Shown: positions 1 through 10,559, counted from the first letter of the stretch. The stretch: DNA of 64,000 nt from Pseudoips prasinana (GCA_951640165.1 OX621260.1:15022001-15086000), one strand, 5' to 3'. The notes: generated from the sequence alone by a model not told the origin. A program made the numbers and translations.

Positions 1-260
1 GAATAATTTAGAACATAGACCCAAGACAATCGTTTTATCATGTGATAATGTTATTGGATAACGTTTATGATTGGTAATTAATGTTAATAATTATTATAGT
101 GTGATTGTTGTAATATTGGAGTAATTTGAATTATGATGGCAACACCGGCCCATGCACCACATGCATAACAAACCGGCTTCACTTCGTATTTCAATACATT
201 TTATCTTAACTTTTATTTGATCTAAGATAATATCAATAAAAATAGTAAGCATGAATAGGT
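1..260. other. AT-rich flank, probably LINE 3' UTR
   Basis: No gene is visible. The segment lies directly downstream, on the minus strand, of a LINE C-terminal coding end at 261-429, so it is probably that element's 3' untranslated region and flank. Confidence 0.35.
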
Positions 261-429
261 CTAGTTGTACGAGTATGTATCACAGAGAAACACATCAAGG
301 GTGTAGTAGCACTTCTCTACCAAAAATGATTTTAACTTCTGCTTAAACCGATTTAAGTTGTAAATTGACTTCAAGTGTACAGGTACTTTATTAAAGAGTT
401 TAACCGATAACCTGCTGCATGACGCACTA
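261..429 (-). pseudogene. C-terminal fragment of CR1-like LINE ORF2
   Basis: Read on the minus strand, one frame runs open to a TAG at 261-263. It gives the usual tail of a CR1/Jockey-superfamily reverse transcriptase: S-V-K-L-F-N-K-V-P, then a hydrophobic/basic helix with F-K-Q-K-L-K-S-F-L, then C-Y-Y-T-L-D. The same pattern closes the larger LINE at 17.9-18.2 kb. Nothing upstream is joined to it, so it is a 5'-truncated dead copy. Confidence 0.6.
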
Positions 430-662
430 CTTTTACATGAGGTTCCATCTTACCTGCCCTACGCCTAGTAGCTTCTCGCTTACTTCTTTCATCTGGTGTT
501 TCGAAAGTGCTGCAAATAGTGCTGAAGAATTAATAAAAAACAACGTCTCACAGTCCGTATCATAACTCTTATGTTTCATTTGCACACTCACTTTTCTGAT
601 ATTTTTAATAGGTAGGTATTTGTTTTTTTTCTTACAGATTAACACTAAGCATTGCGAATAAC

Positions 663-697
663 GCTATAAAATGAAATATTATATTTCATTTTATAGC
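663..697. repeat. Perfect 17-bp-arm palindrome
   Basis: Arms of 17 bp around a single T, beginning GCTATAAAATGAAATAT, form a perfect hairpin in otherwise featureless AT-rich sequence (430-770) just outside the LINE that starts near 775. Confidence 0.75.
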
Positions 698-1061
698 TAA
701 AATTTAATAAATTATTGAAATATTTCCTTTAAATAGTTAAAATTTTATTTTAAATAGCGTATTTATTTATTTATTTATTTAGGACAACCAGTAACTGTTA
801 CATTATTGCTAGTCTAAATACAACACTTAAAAATTAAAATCAAATGCACAGTTTATTAAGGTGTCACAACATGCACAGATTCATGACACTTGTGACATCA
901 GTAAAAAACAAACAATATATAACAACTAAAACTAAATATAAAATGAAAAATACTATAGCTAAAATAAAGTTAAAATTTAGGAAACAAAATTAACATAAAA
1001 AACGCAACATAAAATATAAAACAAAGAGTAAAAGTGAATATTAATGATAAAACAATTAAAA

Positions 1062-2327
1062 TTACTTAATAATATCAAAACATATTTTTTTATAGGGCGA
1101 CAATCTGTTATTGAAAATATCAACTTCTCCGCAGATATCGTTATATAATTTGGGTAGTCGACATATGGCAGAGAACTGCTTCAGATTCGTTCTGGCAAGT
1201 GGCTGGTGCAACAGTCCAGCAGCTACGAGGGCACGTCTAGGCACACGGCGTGGGACACGAACACTAATCGATTGTAGTATAGGTGGACAGTCGAAATGGT
1301 TTCTCAATATTTTGTAGAGGAATATTATGTCCTGTACCTGTCTACGAATCGTCAGTTTATGCATACCAAAGTGCTTTAATTGATCGTTGTATGAGGACAA
1401 CTGTCTATGTTGTCCACAAGAAAACACAAGATGTTTTAAAAAGCGTTTCTGAATACGTTCTATTCTAAGCTTATGAACATTGTATTGTGGGGACCAGACA
1501 ACGCAGCAATACTCTAAGTTACTCCGAACATACGCATTATAAATAGCTTTCTTTGTAGCTAGGTTACGGAATTTTTTGCCATTTCTCATAATAAAGCCTA
1601 ACATTTTAGATGATTTTGTGACTATATGATCTATGTGGGGCGAAAATGTTAATTTGTTATCAAAGATAACGCCTAAGTCTCTTAATTCTGTTTTTTCTTG
1701 TAGAACTACCCCATTGATGAGATATTGAGCCTTGATAACCTTGTGATTACGAGTGAATGTAATAGAGAAGCATTTATATTGTATTCAAGGACATTTTGTT
1801 GGTATCACACCACTTAGTTATGGCATCTAAGTCGTTTTGGAGTAGTTCACTGTCCGAAGGGTTTTTTATAGTTCTACAAAGTTTCAAGTCATCGGCAAAT
1901 AGGAAAATGTTGCTATGTTTAATGCAAGAAATTATATCATTAATAAATATGTTAAAAAGCCACGGACCTAAATGAGAGCCTTGTGGAACTCCAGATAAAA
2001 CTTTGTATGGCTTCGATTTGAAGCCTTTTACCGTTACATATTGTAATCTGTTCGATAAATATGATTCAAATAAGTTTAAAAGGAGCCCGCATATACCATA
2101 TGACTCAAGTTTCCTTAACATCACTTTATGGCATACTTTATCAAACGCTTTAGCGAAGTCCATGTAAATAGCATTAATTTGAGCGCTAGAGTCAACCGCT
2201 TTTACCAATTCGTTATGATAAGCAACTAGATTTGTACTTGTACAACGGGATTGGATAAACCCATGTTGTTCATCTATTAAGATCTGTTTGGTGTGGTTTT
2301 TAAGATAAGGATGTATAACCGCTCAAT
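1062..2327 (-). pseudogene. LINE reverse transcriptase, palm to C-terminus
   Basis: Minus-strand translation shows the palm motifs Y-M-D-F-A-K-A-F-D-K-V near 2155, G-V-P-Q-G-S near 1980 and the catalytic F-A-D-D near 1890, so both catalytic aspartate blocks remain. After a frameshift near 1775 the thumb and C-terminal region continues (L-G-V-I-F-D, then a Y-N-A-Y-V-R-S-N-L-E-Y block) to a stop at 1062. The reaction of the family is target-primed copying of its own RNA. The frameshifts rule out activity here. Confidence 0.75.
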
Positions 2328-2337
2328 TGCTTCAAAA

Positions 2338-2982
2338 TATTTTTTTTTGCCCTTGAGTGCTAGCTGCTCTCGGTGCACGGCGAGCGTTCAACCCGCCTCA
2401 ACTAAAACTTGATTTACGGTTTTCCTAAAGAGAGCATTTTGAAGGTTTTGACTGTTCTGTATAGCCAGTAAAATAAGGTACAAAAGTGTATATGTTAGGT
2501 TATTTAAGCTCAAATAAATAATATTCCATTAGCGTTAAAACTAGAGGTGCGAGTAAATGTTAGTGTGTGAGTTTTAAATCAAAATTACAGAAAATTTAAA
2601 TTAAAAAGTGCATAAATATTTAATATATCCATAAACTAGATGAATTACTTGATATGATCATGCACATTTGAATATTGTTCATGTGGAAGAATGACAAAAA
2701 ACACGGAACAAAAAGAATACACAAATTTTAAAAGTCGCTCACTGAGATTCAACTACCAATATTAGAATATTTTTGTTCCGTGAAGTTGGTAATAATACGT
2801 TTTGTCTATGCTCTTAGTATTAGAATTTGTTTTGAATACGTTTAAATAGAGCTCTAAGCCATTGTAATAAGGATCATAATTATTTAAAAATAAAATGTCA
2901 TAATGCAACCACGGTTGCAGCGAGCATGGTAGGCATTTGAAATTTTGCAACTGTGGTTGCAGAAAGCGATTGAGCGGTTAAG
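2338..2982 (-). mobile_element. 645-bp retroposed insertion with 10-bp TSD
   Basis: The LINE frame is broken here and resumes exactly on the other side. Flanking copies of TGCTTCAAAA at 2328-2337 and 2983-2992 are the target-site duplication. A run of T at 2341-2348 is the complement of an A tail, so the inserted RNA read minus-strand. The 5' part carries two palindromic GCAACC..GGTTGC-type motifs (2903-2960). A 62-codon open frame (2762-2950) resembles nothing I recognise. Possible sources are a SINE, another retroposon or a retrocopied host transcript. Confidence 0.65.
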
Positions 2983-2992
2983 TGCTTCAAAA

Positions 2993-4473
2993 GATTTCGC
3001 AAAAACGGATAGTATCGATATGGGTCTATAATTAGAAATATTATCTTTGTTTCCACTTTTATGAACAGGAACAACTTAGGCTACTTTCCATATTGTTGGA
3101 AATATGCCAGTAGATAAAGACTTATTCATAATAAGAAACAGGGGATAACTTAAACTTAAAGCGCATTTTGTAACAAAATATGGGGAAATGTCATCTGGTC
3201 CTGCTCCTTTATAAATATTGAGTCCTTTTAAGTGCTTAATGATACTGCTATGAGTAATATATAATTCGCCTAAACTATTTATGTTTAAACCGGTGTCAGT
3301 TGGTGCAACCACTTGTTGTGAAGTATTGGTAAAAGTTGATGAAAAGTAAGACGCAATTAATTCAGATATTCCTGTTCCGTCACAAACACTTGTGTCATTC
3401 AAGGACATAGTGTGGGGTATTTTAACAACATTGCTGCGTTTGTCTTTCAGATACGTATAAAAGTGTTTTGGATTTTTGTTTATGTTTTCTTCAGTTCTTG
3501 TAAGATAATTGTTGTAACAAATTTTGGATAGCTTTTTACATCTTTTATTTAATAATTGTAGCGATATTTCATCGAGGGGATTTTTGAATACTTTAAACTT
3601 ATGTAACAATTTGTTCCTTTCCTTGGTTAACGTGATTAATGCCTTGTTGAACCATGGTGGATGTTTACCTTTGGTAATTTTAGTTTTAGGCACATATTTA
3701 TCAATCAGTTTATTTAAGATAGTATAGAATAATAGTAACATTTCATCTACGTTATTGCATTGTGAGAATTCACTATACCAATCTACTAGATCTAATTCAG
3801 AATTAATTTTTCCGTATTCAGCTTTATAAAAGTTGTGGCGTAAAGTTTTGTTACATTTTAATGGTGTTCTATTGCTGCACTCTACTACTATTTCTAAAGG
3901 AGGGTGGTGTGGATCTATATTTACTAAGGCGTTTGTAGATGCTGTAACTGTTGCCCCCACCATATTGCTCAGTACTAAATCTAAAATGTTGTCTTTACTA
4001 TTTCTTACATTATTATACTGTATGAGGTTGTTAACTGCTACAAAGTCAATAAGCAGTTGGCCTATAGATGATCCTCTCTTTAATACAGGGTTGTAATTGT
4101 TGTTGGAACACACAGGCCATGTTATACAATTTATATTGAAGTCCCCCACAAGACAGACATTATCCATGTTTTCTATTGCGTGATTAAATTTATCTATAAA
4201 GTGGTCGAGAATATTTACATTAACTGGAGGGGGAAGGTATACAGCGCAAAAATGAACATATTTTTGTGGTCTTATTTCAACCTTTACATAGAGATCTTCA
4301 CACTGACTTTCCACATCTTTACAACGTACAGAATAAAATTTGTTAGCTACAGCGATTAATACACCTCCTCCATCCTTAAATGCATGGAAGCCTGTGTTTA
4401 ACCTATCTCTTCTGTATACGGTATAGCGATTATCAAATAATTCAGCATCAAAAAAAGCGTATTCGCATTGCAC
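2993..4473 (-). pseudogene. LINE APE endonuclease and start of reverse transcriptase
   Basis: The minus-strand open frame of 465 codons (4473-3076) covers most of an apurinic-endonuclease-like domain: Y-T-V-Y-R-R-D-R near the start, the V-G-D-F-N-I-N metal-site motif near 4150, and an I-D-P-H-H-P-P block in the usual S-D-H position. The linker to the reverse transcriptase follows, with G-A-G-P-D-D-I-S-P near 3200. Beyond the TAA at the end, N-Y-R-P-I-S is read up to the insertion site. The first 60 or so residues of the endonuclease are absent. Confidence 0.78.
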
Positions 4474-4759
4474 GTAAATACGTAAATAAATCGCAATAAT
4501 GGGAAGTAGTTTTCAATATAATATGATCTTTCGACTTGTAACTGTGAACATATGCGTCGGCCATATTTCTAGAAAAACAAAGCTGAAGGATAACACTTAC
4601 AGTCCCACAACCTTATCTGGCCCGCTGGCAGCGTCGCTGTTATTGCATTAAGTGGTGCTAGTAACTATTTTTTGCAGTAAAGTGGGTAAAAATAATAAGC
4701 ACAGAGTAACGTAAATATTACTGCACTAAAAAGAAAACAAATACTGTCATTACAAATCT

Positions 4760-5090
4760 TTATATTTTTATACAATAATTATGATCATTTACATAAAATG
4801 TATGCTGAGTGTCCTCTAACGGGGATACTCCAGGTATTATTATGTCACCGGAATTGTTTAATGCAGAAGTCATTTCATCATCATCATTATCATAATCACT
4901 GCTTTCACTTTCACTATCACTACCAAATTGATTGATGAAAGACTAAGTCTAAGTATCCATCCCTTTTCGATAATCATTTTCCATATTTTTTACATGATTG
5001 CAATGCTTTTGCCATTCATTGGCTGGTATTTTATCAAAAGCTTCTGCAATCAATGTAGGCATTTCAGAATTCGATCTACCAATATTCTGA
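4760..5090 (-). pseudogene. Transposase C-terminal remnant, acidic tail
   Basis: The minus frame reads M-P-T-L-I-A-E-A-F-D-K-I-P, then N-E-W-Q-K-H-C-N-H-V, then after two in-frame stops a Ser/Asp/Glu-rich tail (S-D-S-E-S-E-S-S-D-Y-D) to a stop at 4760. The W..C..HV block followed by an acidic tail is typical of the end of insect DDE transposase-like proteins. The catalytic core that should precede it is deleted. Confidence 0.45.
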
Positions 5091-5276
5091 TCTGCTATAA
5101 ATTTTTGCATCTGCTTGCTCTTTTTCTTTCACAAGTTTTCTTACAAATCACTCCCCGACACCTACAATGGAAATAGCAAAAATTAAATAAATAATGAATA
5201 TTTTAAAATAATTATGTATTTAAATTTAAAGTGCGAGGGGGAGTTTCGTATTTTATCAAAAGCTGACAACACTAAC

Positions 5277-5408
5277 CTGTAGCAGCAGCAACGCGTTCAT
5301 ACAACTTATTGAAGGGATAATTGGTGCCTGAAGGTGTTTTTCTTCATTCATATAATTCAATACTTGTAATATAATGTTCCTCGCATCACTTTTTAAAGCT
5401 TTCGGCAT
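5277..5408 (-). pseudogene. Transposase N-terminal exon remnant
   Basis: An ATG at 5408 (minus) begins M-P-K-A-L-K-S-D-A-R-N-I-I, continues through an N-Y-M-N-E-E-K segment, and after a one-base slip reaches F-N-K-L-Y-E-R-V-A-A-A-T-G at a donor-like CAG/GTTAGT. This looks like the start of an insect DDE transposase with a helix-turn-helix. An acceptor-like TTGTAG and a V-K-E-K-E-Q-A-D-A stretch follow at 5163-5100. Confidence 0.5.
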
Positions 5409-5569
5409 TTTTCACAATTAAAAACCACAAAAAGAAAAATAAATACGCGCAACAAACAATCAATGGCAGGAATGTCAGGAAATAACAGCCGATTGACATT
5501 TCAAACTGGCGTCGTTAGTTCTACTTTTGGCCACCGGGCCACATAAGTTTGTGGCACTATACATCGTCC

Positions 5570-5889
5570 GAATATATACATATAATAAAATCGTAGGAAA
5601 GTCAAAACTGTACATTGAATATTTTTTTAAAAAGGATACTTGGGGAGATCACGCCCCAAGTATCCAATACAATCGACATCGAAGCCAAAAATATAGTTTT
5701 TAGAATTGTTGTCTGTTTGTCCGGGCTAAACTCAAAAAGTACTGCGAGGATTGAGTTCAAATTTTGCATGAATATTACTTAGAGGTTGGGACAACATATA
5801 GGCTACATATTATCACAGTATCACCTACTACGAGGGAGGACCTGTGATAATTTATAAAGTTTAACGCGGGTAAAACCGCTGGGCACACG
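5570..5889 (+). mobile_element. Non-autonomous Helitron, family 1
   Basis: Shares its whole length with copies at 27603, 28070, 49574 and 52109: a start of TATACATATAATAAAATCG, an internal GTCCGGGCTAAACTCAAA segment and a terminal GCGGGTAAAACCGC hairpin. The usual CTAG end is replaced here by GCACACGAGC, so the 3' terminus is damaged. It abuts the right end of the TA-flanked transposon. Confidence 0.7.
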
Positions 5890-6114
5890 AGCAGGAGCAC
5901 GAGCATTTAAGGGGGAGACAGAAATCATGGTCTGAATAGTTTATTGAACTAAAGAGATAATAATCTTTTTTATACCGTCTATACATTCTCTACTTGGCAA
6001 CACAGAGTACTCAACGTGTTTTTGACGCATGCAGAATTTATTATACTTTGAAGTTTTTTATAGTATTTATTTATATAATTTCTTATACTCGTTTATTAAT
6101 CTTCAAGCTTCAAA

Positions 6115-9100
6115 ATGTGTGGTGGGTGTGGGCAATGGACGGGGAACATGGCATATGTTATAGAAAAGTGAGTGTAATGCAGTGAAATAATGTGGTCTTC
6201 CATCATCTGAAAATATAATGCCTATAATGTAATATCCTGGGACATTATTCACATACGGCTATATGATCCCAAACTAAACAGAGCTTGTACTATGGAAACC
6301 AGATGATATTCTTTTCTTTTGTAAATACATATTTATATAGATAATTACACCCAGAATCAAGATGAACAGACATGTTCATGCACACAAATACGTGTCCTGG
6401 GTGGGAATCAAACCCACGACTTGCGGCAAGGCAAGTAGCTACCAAGCTCGCTAACCGGCCGGTTAATATGTCTTGTAGTCTAGCGGCATCAATAGATCTA
6501 GACTCGAGTCTCTCTAGTGTGTGTTAAATTGATGAAATAACTGAGTAATTTATGTGACTTCATTTTTTAAAGGCAGTAAATAGACTATTAACTGATATAC
6601 TAATAAACATTCAATTTATCGTTATAAGTATTTAAACTGGATTGTGATTTTCAAAGTGGTATTAAAATGATCAGGGGCTCTACTGGCTAAGTCGCCGAAC
6701 ATCGTTTATTCGTTTATATAGTTTATAAATAAAGGTTAAAAATTATTTCATCAATTGATAAATTGGCTTCACCGTTGACAATCGATTCCGGACCATTTAT
6801 GACGTCACATGTGGTCATGGCAGCCGATTTAACGATTGATTAAGTAATTTTTAACCTTTATTTATTTAAACGCCATTCACGAAATCGATCTTCGGCGACT
6901 TAGCCGGTAAAGCCCCAGATGTGGCAGGAAGGTCATTATTGGCGACCACGATACAAGGTGGACCGATGATTTTGCAAGGGAAGCCGCTGGATGCGGGTAG
7001 CACAAGAACGCCCATTGTGGAGATCCTTGGGGTAGGTCTTTGTCCAGCTGTGGACGACTTTCGGTAGATACTCGTATGATACGATGATGAATATCACGGA
7101 AATCAATGGGCATAACAATCTAGTTGTTTGTATTTGATCTCAGTAATGTATATACTTACATATAATAAAATCGTAGATAAGTCAAAACTGTACATTGGAT
7201 ATTTTTTAAAGGATATTTGGGGCGTGATCTACAGTCGATATCGAAGCCAAAAATATTGTTTTTAGATTTCTTGTGTGTTTGTCTGTATGTATGTATGTCC
7301 GGGCTAAATTCAAAAATTTTGCATGAATATTACTAAGAGATCGGGTCAATATATAGGTAGTAAGAGATGCACAGAATAAACTTAGTGACGTTATGAATTA
7401 TCTTACAGACTGGTGTCCTGTGCAGCCTTAACCTTTGTGGTGATCTGTATTGTGATCACTACCGCTATCGCAATGGGGCTCGGCGTTGGATTGGGATATA
7501 ACTATTGCTTCGTTGAAGTCAAATCTGCGACAGGTATGTAAATATAGCTGTATACTCGACTTACTTACTTCCATATATACATAAACTCACGCCTCTTTTT
7601 CCCAGAAGGGTAGACAGAGACATCGGATTTCCATTTGTCACGATCTATGCACACCTCGTTTGCCTCGTTTACAGTCATTTTATCATACATGCTCGCCGGT
7701 TTAGGCCACTTCTCATGTGCTACGAGATCAGGCCATGTATACTTTTTAACTTCCATTCAATTTCACAAGGTCCTCTTAAGAGTCCATTTTAACACATTAA
7801 TTCCACACTGGAAGCGAAAAAGCCAAATACAAACTACTTATGTCTAGATTGTTTTGGCCACTGATCTCCGTAATGTCCACTACTGGATAAAACCTTCCCG
7901 CCAAGAACCTACACATTGGACGGTCGTGCGCTGCCCACATCAAGCGGCTTCCTGAGACCCTTGCCAGATCGTCAGTTAACCTAATAGGGGGTCTGCTCAC
8001 GCTGCGTTTTCCAGTTCGTGGTCACCACTCAAGAATCTTTCTGGCCCAGCGGCCGACAGTTCTACGAGCTATGTACCTCCCCCACGCACATTCAGTTTTC
8101 CAATTTCGTGATATTACCTAACTAAATCTAGACCCAATTTTGTATTATGTATAAGACCTCTAAATCGGTATAGAGTAAGATCCTAGAGCCCCCTGACCTA
8201 CATCATTTTAGCGAAGCTGGAATTTTGAGGACTTTTAGTGTACTATGTAGTTAAGACAGTATGCGTACTTACTAGTTCAAAAGCGGGGCCTTTTCACGGG
8301 TAGCGCAAAATAAAGGTGTCTTAAAGCTTATTTAATGTCAGAGCTTTCCCTGGGCCATTACTTTCGCCAGACATTATATAGATTATTAAAAATTTGGTGA
8401 ACTACGTTACGCTAGCGAGCCTACATTTTACATTACTCATGGTAATATTTGAAGACCCTTTGAAAGCAGCCAGACCAATCTGATAGGCTTTTCAATCTCC
8501 CCCCTGCGATGAAGTAGTGAGTACGCATACTGTCATAACTACATAGAACACTAGAAATCCTATAAATTTCAGCTTTGCTATAATCACTACCATTATAAAA
8601 TAAATTGTATAAATGTTTTAACATTCCGTGTACCTAAATATCTGTAATAACTAGAAATAATAACTGTATTACTACAAACATGTTCTCACTATTTACTAGC
8701 GCTTTTTTAAAGTCTACGTGAATAAAAACCTGTTTATTTATTATTTATTTTAGTTATTTAATGACTCGGCTCAAGGATGGGGCTCTGGGATCTTGAACTA
8801 GTATTTAGCAGTAATTGAATCTGATTCAATGGGCTCGCGATTTATATTGGTAATCTCATTAGAACAAGCTAAGGTCCAACGAAGCACGGGGGTAAACCCT
8901 TAAACCAACCATTATCTGGTTGGTTGTCTATCAAATCTGTCATGACCATATTCCATTTTGAATCACGAACTTGTTAGAAAATAATTTAGTAGTGAGTTTT
9001 TCATAGAAAATTGAAGATAACACACAAATTTGTCCTGGGTGGGTATTGAGCCCACGATCTCTAGCTTAGCAGTCAGGGTTATTCACAAAAAACCAACAGG

Positions 9101-9386
9101 CCATTCATCAGCCATTATTTTTGCAGTTGTCCCAAGCACTGAACCAAGTTTGATTAAAGGCGGCGCTTTGGAAAAATTTGAAAAAGATCATAATAAGGAG
9201 TCTGGTGCTCCTAGTAGCCTGAGGCGAACTATGCCTATGACGCCATCGACAGTGGGAAGTACTATGCCTCTGCCACCAATCCAACAAACAATATCTATAC
9301 CGCTCCAAGCAGATATTGATTTCTCGTCTCTGCTTGCCATTTTAAGGGGCCGAAATAAAAATGTCACGCTGCAACTTCTCACATGA
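6115..9386 (+). CDS. Predicted small single-pass membrane protein, gene 1
   Basis: Three coding exons are proposed: 6115-6167, 7409-7533 and 9127-9386, about 145 residues. The start ATG has a good insect context (CAAAATG). Junctions are GT-AG: AA/GTGAGT, TTACAG/A, ACAG/GTATGT, TTTTTGCAG/TT. Intron phases are 2 then 1. The product begins with a cysteine/glycine motif (M-C-G-G-C-G-Q), then a strongly hydrophobic segment at about residues 20-45 ending G-Y-N-Y-C-F-V-E, then a Ser/Thr/Pro-rich tail of about 95 residues. Gene 2 downstream repeats the phases and the transmembrane motif, which is the main support. I do not recognise the family. Exon 1 is the least certain part. Introns contain SINE, MITE, Helitron and LINE debris. 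Confidence 0.5.
6231..6464 (-). mobile_element. tRNA-derived SINE, family A
   Basis: Minus-strand copy inside intron 1 of the predicted gene. The tRNA-like head at the right end holds a B box (GTGGGTTTGATTCCCACCCA read minus); the body contains GAACATGTCTGTT and the tail ends GTCCCAGG. Further copies lie at 15821, 16831, 49310 and 62913. Confidence 0.75.
6674..6916. repeat. Foldback MITE with about 85-bp arms
   Basis: The left end GGGGCTCTACTGGCTAAGTC pairs with the right end GACTTAGCCGGTAAAGCCCC, and pairing continues inward over about 85 bp to AAGGTTAAAAATTA. There is no coding capacity. A related half-copy lies at about 11890-11975 inside the composite inverted repeat. No clear target duplication was found. 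It sits in intron 1. Confidence 0.65.
6918..7092 (+). pseudogene. RTE-type LINE C-terminal fragment
   Basis: The plus frame resembles the C-terminus of the RTE protein at 41.2 kb: W-R-P-R-Y-K-V-D-R, W-M-R-V-A-Q-E-R-P-L-W-R-S-L-G and V-Q-L-W-T-T-F-G, followed by a GAT repeat that is the typical RTE 3' tail. It is a dead fragment inside intron 1. Confidence 0.65.
7150..7357 (+). mobile_element. Helitron family 1, 5' part only
   Basis: Matches the first two thirds of the 5570 copy from ACATATAATAAAATCGTAG to TAAGAGATCGGGTCAA. The terminal hairpin and CTAG are missing. It ends about 50 bp before predicted exon 2 at 7409. Confidence 0.6.
7588..7756 (-). pseudogene. LINE reverse transcriptase C-terminal fragment
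   Basis: The minus frame gives N-E-A-N-E-V-C-I-D-R-D-K-W-K-S and V-Y-P-S-G-K-K-R-R-E-F-M. This is the common C-terminal end of an insect non-LTR reverse transcriptase that also appears at 35425, 50168 and 53552. It lies in intron 2 of the predicted membrane-protein gene. Confidence 0.55.
7860..8075 (-). pseudogene. RTE LINE C-terminal fragment
   Basis: The minus frame shows R-P-P-I-R-L-T-D-D-L-A-R-V-S-G-S-R and A-A-H-D-R-P-M, matching the last 60 residues of the RTE protein (R-P-P-T-R-W-T-D-D-L-V-R-V-A-G). Short and frameshifted. Confidence 0.55.
8205..8745 (+). repeat. LINE 3'-UTR-like fragment
   Basis: Ends with TCTACGTGAATAAAAACCTG followed by TTTATT repeats. The same end occurs inverted at 25550-25735 (AAAGTCTACGTGAATAAA read minus). 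No coding frame is seen. It looks like the 3' end of a LINE represented by two copies in the window. Confidence 0.45.
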
Positions 9387-10440
9387 ACAATGAGTAGTTA
9401 TTTGATCGGATTTAGTTCTATGATATAACTTATTCTTTTTTATAAAATGTCATTTTAATTTTTTTCTTCCCGTCATTATTTGCCATTACAGGGGCCGAAA
9501 TAAAAATGTCATGCTGCATCTTCTTACATGAACAATGAGTAGTTATTTGATCGGATGTACTTTTGTGCTACAATGTTTTTTTATAAAATGTTATTTTAAT
9601 GTTGTTTTTTGTTCCCGTCTCTGTTTGCCATTTTAAGGGTCCGAAATAAAAATCTGCTGCATCTTCTTACATGAACAATGATTAGTTATTTGATCGGATT
9701 TACTTTTATGATATAATGCCTTGTTTTTTATAAATTTTTGTTATATTCCTCCTCTGTTTGCCATTTGAAAAAGCTGAAATAAAAATGTCACGCTGCATCT
9801 TCTTACATGAACAATGAGTAGTTATTTGATCGGATGTACTTTTGTGCTACAATGTTTTTTTATAAAATGTTATTTTAATGTTGTTTTTTGTTCCCGTCTC
9901 TGTTTGCCATTTTAAGGGTCCGAAATAAAAATCTGCTGCATCTTCTTACATGAACAATGATTAGTTATTTGATCGGATTTACTTTTATGATATAATGCCT
10001 TGTTTTTTATAAATTTTTGTTATATTCCTCCTCTGTTTGCCATTTGAAAAAGCTGAAATAAAAATGTCACGCCGCAACTTCTTACATAATGAGTAGTTAT
10101 TTTTTATAATATTATGTTATTTTAATTTTGTTTTTCTTTCTTCCCGTCTTTGTTTGCCATTTGAAGACGCCAAAATAAAAATATCACGCTGCAACTTCTT
10201 ACATGAACAATGAGTAGTTATTTGATTGGATTAACTTTTATAATATAATGCCTTGTTGTTTATAAAATGTTATATTAATTTTTTTTTCTGCTTTTGTATA
10301 TGTCTGTCTGTGTATGTCATTGGAAGAGGCCAATATAAAAATGTCACGCTGCAACTTCTTGCATGATCAAAGTTTATGACCAATAAGTAGTTTGATCGGA
10401 TTTACTTCCATGATATAACTTCCTAGTTTTCACTAAATGT
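9330..10440 (+). repeat. Eight-unit tandem array from the gene 1 3' end
   Basis: Eight units of roughly 110-160 bp each carry a version of CCGAAATAAAAATGTCACGC near 9350, 9494, 9640, 9775, 9919, 10058, 10168 and 10331. The first unit contains the last ~20 codons and stop of predicted gene 1; unit 3 (9605-9680) still encodes S-L-F-A-I-L-R-V-R-N-K-N then a stop. A 280-bp block at 9512-9791 is repeated almost exactly at 9792-10070, so the array grew by higher-order duplication. Nearly every unit holds AATAAA. Confidence 0.8.
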
Positions 10441-10559
10441 ATTTTTTATGGTATTGAGTCCCATCAAAGGCCGCCCTAATAATGAGAGGGGGTGGGAGGA
10501 GGACGAGTTTGACCGTTGGATAGAGTCATCATCGGAACGCTAGCTCCATCTGTCGGCGC

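Larger units (their letters stand above)
775..4473 (-). mobile_element. CR1-like LINE, 5' truncated and interrupted
   Basis: A minus-strand non-LTR retrotransposon. In its own direction it starts inside the endonuclease domain (4473), passes through the reverse transcriptase, stops at 1062, and has a 3' UTR running to a TTTA repeat near 760-780. The N-terminal start of the endonuclease is missing, the normal result of incomplete reverse transcription. A 645-bp insertion (2338-2982) splits the reverse transcriptase. An in-frame TAA near 3075 and at least two frameshifts (about 2300 and 1775) make it non-functional. Superfamily placement is from motifs only. Confidence 0.8.
4600..5559 (-). mobile_element. 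Internally deleted Tc1/mariner-IS630-type transposon
   Basis: About 30-bp imperfect terminal inverted repeats (4600-4630 and 5529-5559; shared core CCACAA-CTTAT-TGGCCCG-TGGC) are flanked by TA (4598-4599 and 5560-5561), the target duplication of this superfamily. Inside, on the minus strand, are transposase ends only: an N-terminal DNA-binding start and an acidic C-terminus. The catalytic DDE region between them is gone, so it cannot move itself. Superfamily is inferred from TA plus protein ends; PIF-type elements are the main alternative. Confidence 0.65.

Noticed and set aside
433..645. 70-codon minus frame
   Set aside because: No recognisable motif; it lies between LINE fragments in AT-rich sequence and looks like chance.
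6121..6185. Alternative start ATGGACGGGG in another frame for gene 1 exon 1
   Set aside because: Its frame leaves phase 0 at the donor, which does not match exon 2; the ATG at 6115 gives the required phase.
9030..9126. Extension of gene 1 exon 3 upstream to an ATG-like start near 9030
   Set aside because: That stretch contains a SINE-like sequence (TCCTGGGTGGGTATTGAGCC) and lies before a good acceptor, so it is intronic.
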